The notes under the pieces: generated by a model | The model's database searches: none | What the model was told of the DNA's origin: nothing | Seen by the model: the letters and a program-made list of their open reading frames with translations, nothing else | Made by a program: the position numbers and the translations under genes | In this document: positions 62,017 through 64,000 of the stretch, in pieces | How positions within the stretch are numbered: position 1 is the first letter of the stretch | Layout of the letters: every line of letters begins with the position of its first letter | Source of the DNA: JAMCRM01 sp035561075 | GTDB taxonomy: Bacteria > Acidobacteriota > Terriglobia > Bryobacterales > Bryobacteraceae | Reading direction: 5' to 3' | Assembly: GCA_035561075.1 (NCBI GenBank) | Contig: DATMYF010000069.1 | Location: forward strand, 1-64,000 | DNA length: 64,000 nt

Positions 62017-62208
62017 GCACGGTTCAACAGGATGAACTCTATTGTACGCCGCCCGTTCGTTTCCAAGACCGCAGGCATCGTCGTCACACATGGCATGTGC
62101 TGCTCTGCCGAGAACTTAGCCTCTCTCGGCCCCGTCGTTGCGCGTGAGCGGATGTACTAAATGGGCCTGGTTTGCTGCTTTCGTGTTCCCATGCTTGCGG
62201 GAAGTCCG

Positions 62209-62667
62209 CTATCGTCCACGCTCGGCTTTTTGCCGCGCTTCTTCCATGGGGGAGTAGCGGCCATACTTCGTTTTGAACCATTGCTCCCGCCAGGAGTTGA
62301 TGGGTTTTGCGGGTTCTATTCGCGGTTCGGCTCGAGGCGTGGTCTCTTCATGGAAAGCCGTATTCGCCTGCTCAGCCTTCTGCCGGGCCTCTTCCATGGG
62401 AGAGTAGCGGCCGTATTTCGCTTTGAACCATTGCTCCTGCCAGGAGTTGGTCGGTGTTGCGGACTTAGTTCGCGATTCGGCTCGAGGCGTAGTCTCCTCG
62501 TGGAAAGCCGTATTCGCTTGTTCAGCCTTCTGCCGGGCCTCTTCCATGGGAGAGTAACGGCCGTATTTCGCTTTGAACCATTGCTCCTGCCAAGAATTGG
62601 TCGGCTGCGCGAGGCCAGCCGCGGCAAACATCGCACCTGCGACAGAAACTACGATTAGGCGTTTCAT
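62209..62667 (-). CDS. Secreted protein of three 50-residue repeats
   Basis: 152 residues: signal peptide (LIVVSVAGAMFAAAGLAQ) and three tandem units beginning NSWQEQWFKAKYGRYSPMEE, ARQKAEQANTAFHEE. The third is slightly diverged (REQWFKTKYG) and ends early at AERGR. I recall this unit in solibacter-type genomes but know no function. The high similarity between copies suggests recent duplication or repeat gene conversion. Confidence 0.75.
   Translation of the reverse strand: MKRLIVVSVAGAMFAAAGLAQPTNSWQEQWFKAKYGRYSPMEEARQKAEQANTAFHEETTPRAESRTKSATPTNSWQEQWFKAKYGRYSPMEEARQKAEQANTAFHEETTPRAEPRIEPAKPINSWREQWFKTKYGRYSPMEEARQKAERGR
62224..62613. repeat. Tandem 150-bp repeat, about 2.6 copies
   Basis: The decamer CTTCCATGGG recurs at 62241, 62391 and 62541, an exact 150-bp period, and the flanking sequence is mostly conserved. 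The period is a multiple of three and keeps the secreted protein in frame. Confidence 0.85.
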
Positions 62668-63150
62668 ATCTCAAGATCCTTTCCGCGGAGCACCGCTTGT
62701 TGAATCGCTTCGATGCTCCGGTCACCCTGCTATGGAGCAAGACTCTTACCAATCTCTAAATAGCTTGTTTTCAATGCATTTGATCGCGGGTGGAAGCAGA
62801 CGCCCCATGGTACTGCCTTAAGCCGTCCAGCCTCGCGGACAACTGGCGCAAATGAGGCGGTGCGCCCGCTGTGAATCTGGTGGAAGCCTGCTCTGACGGG
62901 GTTCTTTTCAAGCGTTGTTCCAGTCGGCCGCGGAGCGGTCGACCGAAAGCACCCGTTCAGGGCGTGACGTGCGGTGTTGCTTTTTCGAGGATAGGCACTC
63001 TCGCTTCGCGGCGGATACGGCAATTCAAAAACGTGGGCCGCAGCGCTATCCAACTCCGCTCAAGGCAAACAATCCGCTTATAGAGCAGATCAAATCTTTC
63101 GATTTCCCTCGTCGATGCTGCATGGCCTACACTTCCAGGCAGGGTATCGA
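62668..63150. other. Gene-free stretch
   Basis: I see no supported gene, RNA or repeat here. Open frames are short and lack family motifs or ribosome sites. Confidence 0.4.
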
Positions 63151-63711
63151 ATGGCTGCGGGCAAGAGCACATGTGCTGGCGCGTTTACGTTTTGGGCGCT
63201 CGTGTCAGCGTTCGCGCAGACTGCCCCTTCATCGCACGCGCCCACGCCTGCAGCATCGCCGAACGCGTTCAATGTCAGTCTGCCGGATATTGGCCGCGCG
63301 ATTAACAGCTCCTGCCGCCTCTCGGTTCCCGCAGGCGCGGATGCACGCGATCCCGCGAAAGTGGCCGAGATCTTCGCTAATAACCGCCTTGCAGAATGGC
63401 AGCAGCGGCTCAACCTCGAGGACTGGAAGATCTCAGTCGTCATGACCCGGCGCAGCGACCTGAAGCCGCGAACGCTGGGCGCCATCCGCTGGGATAAACC
63501 GAAGAAGACGGCGGTGATGTGGGTGCTGGACGCGTCCGAGAATCAGCTGCCGATGTGCGAAATGCTAGCCAACATGGAACTGACCATCGTGCACGAGCTC
63601 GTTCACTTGGAGCTATCCTCCCTGCCCCGGAGCGAAGCAAGTCGCCCTATTGAGGAGCGTGCCGTAAGCCGGATCGCACAGGCTCTGCTAAAGCTCGATC
63701 GTCGCGACTGA
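63151..63711 (+). CDS. Secreted HExxH putative metalloprotein
   Basis: 186 residues: signal peptide (AFTFWALVSAFAQTA), then a domain with DWKISVVMTRRSDLKPRTLG and the zinc-binding motif HELVH (His148, Glu149, His152) in ELTIVHELVHLELSSLPRSE. A following Glu (IEERAV) could be the third ligand, as in gluzincin-like folds. Peptidase activity is inferred. An in-frame ATG at 63115 is also possible. Confidence 0.65.
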   Translation: MAAGKSTCAGAFTFWALVSAFAQTAPSSHAPTPAASPNAFNVSLPDIGRAINSSCRLSVPAGADARDPAKVAEIFANNRLAEWQQRLNLEDWKISVVMTRRSDLKPRTLGAIRWDKPKKTAVMWVLDASENQLPMCEMLANMELTIVHELVHLELSSLPRSEASRPIEERAVSRIAQALLKLDRRD

Positions 63712-63821
63712 ATCCCGCGACGCGGCATCGCCCTCGCTACCTGGATGCGGGACCTGATCCGCCAAAGTCCTGATTGAGGACCTCCGCGTTAAAGGCGTGC
63801 TGGTCAAGGCGGTCGCCGTGC

Positions 63822-63992
63822 TCAGGGCTTGAGCGGAGACAATCGAAGCTTCTCACGAAGGTCGACAGCGGCGCGAGCGATTGCCTGTTCGAGCGAAATT
63901 ACGCTGAACTGAAGCGCTGTCGCTTGCGATCGAAGACCGGTGTGCGAAAGACATTCACGACTGCGAACAGTCAATTCGAGGCGTACGGTCAT
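63822..63992 (-). CDS. Possible small protein (56 aa), unrecognised
   Basis: ATG to TGA on the minus strand, with helix-like QATALQFSVISLEQAIARAA. No ribosome site can be judged at the window edge. The remaining sequence from 63712 to 64000 shows nothing else. Confidence 0.25.
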   Translation of the reverse strand: MTVRLELTVRSRECLSHTGLRSQATALQFSVISLEQAIARAAVDLREKLRLSPLKP

Positions 63993-64000
63993 GAGATGTC

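Overview
The window reads as a chromosomal segment of an acidobacterium of the Solibacter/Bryobacter type (Acidobacteriota). This is inferred from gene content: a very large TonB-dependent receptor with an N-terminal carboxypeptidase-regulatory domain, DUF1501 and DUF1549/DUF1553 secreted proteins, DUF1080, a Tat-exported Gfo/Idh/MocA oxidoreductase, a VWFA protein of the acidobacterial type, and high GC. No rRNA is present to confirm it. Two tRNA-Pro genes (GGG and CGG anticodons) are seen.

Left part (1-36.9 kb), mostly vertical core. After an ISL3-type transposase tail and tRNA-Pro(GGG) comes a three-gene extracellular electron conduit: an OmcA/MtrC-like decaheme cytochrome, a DmsE/MtrA-like decaheme cytochrome and an MtrB/PioB-like barrel, followed by a Crp-family regulator. 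Next are an IS110 scar, the giant TonB receptor, a fused anthranilate synthase TrpE-G, a frameshifted Hsp20, and a hybrid histidine kinase. A minus-strand run follows with modB, modC, an FmdE-like protein and a ThiE-like protein. Then come DUF1080, TypA, MgtE, the oxidoreductase, an M14 peptidase, the DUF1549/DUF1501 pair, a small barrel, DUF72, RecA, a heme-motif chemoreceptor, a truncated transposase, EF-P, SelA and tRNA-Pro(CGG).

Middle part (36.9-44.3 kb), an accessory island directly behind tRNA-Pro(CGG). It carries a tight four-gene cassette: DNA methyltransferase, SF2 helicase, PD-(D/E)XK-like nuclease and MORC/MutL-like GHKL ATPase. This is best read as a MORC-type restriction or phage-defence system. 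It is followed by a graveyard of gene fragments (DUF6544, RND pump tail, small proteins) and a degraded tyrosine recombinase.

Right part (44.4-62 kb), a metal-resistance region. It holds an epimerase, a VKOR/SPW membrane protein with a heavy-metal-binding motif, small copper-type proteins, an Hg(II)-type MerR with its own mer-like promoter and two thiol-rich partners, a complete CusC-CusB-CusA copper/silver efflux system with accessory periplasmic proteins, a VWFA protein, a DUF1775/YcnI-like copper protein and a BNR-repeat exported protein. The end holds a secreted protein built from three 150-bp repeats and a secreted HExxH protein.

Several genes are broken by single changes (Hsp20 frameshift, UGA in a 36-codon membrane peptide, UAG in a YHS protein). 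These could be true pseudogenes or sequence errors, so they should be read with that in mind.
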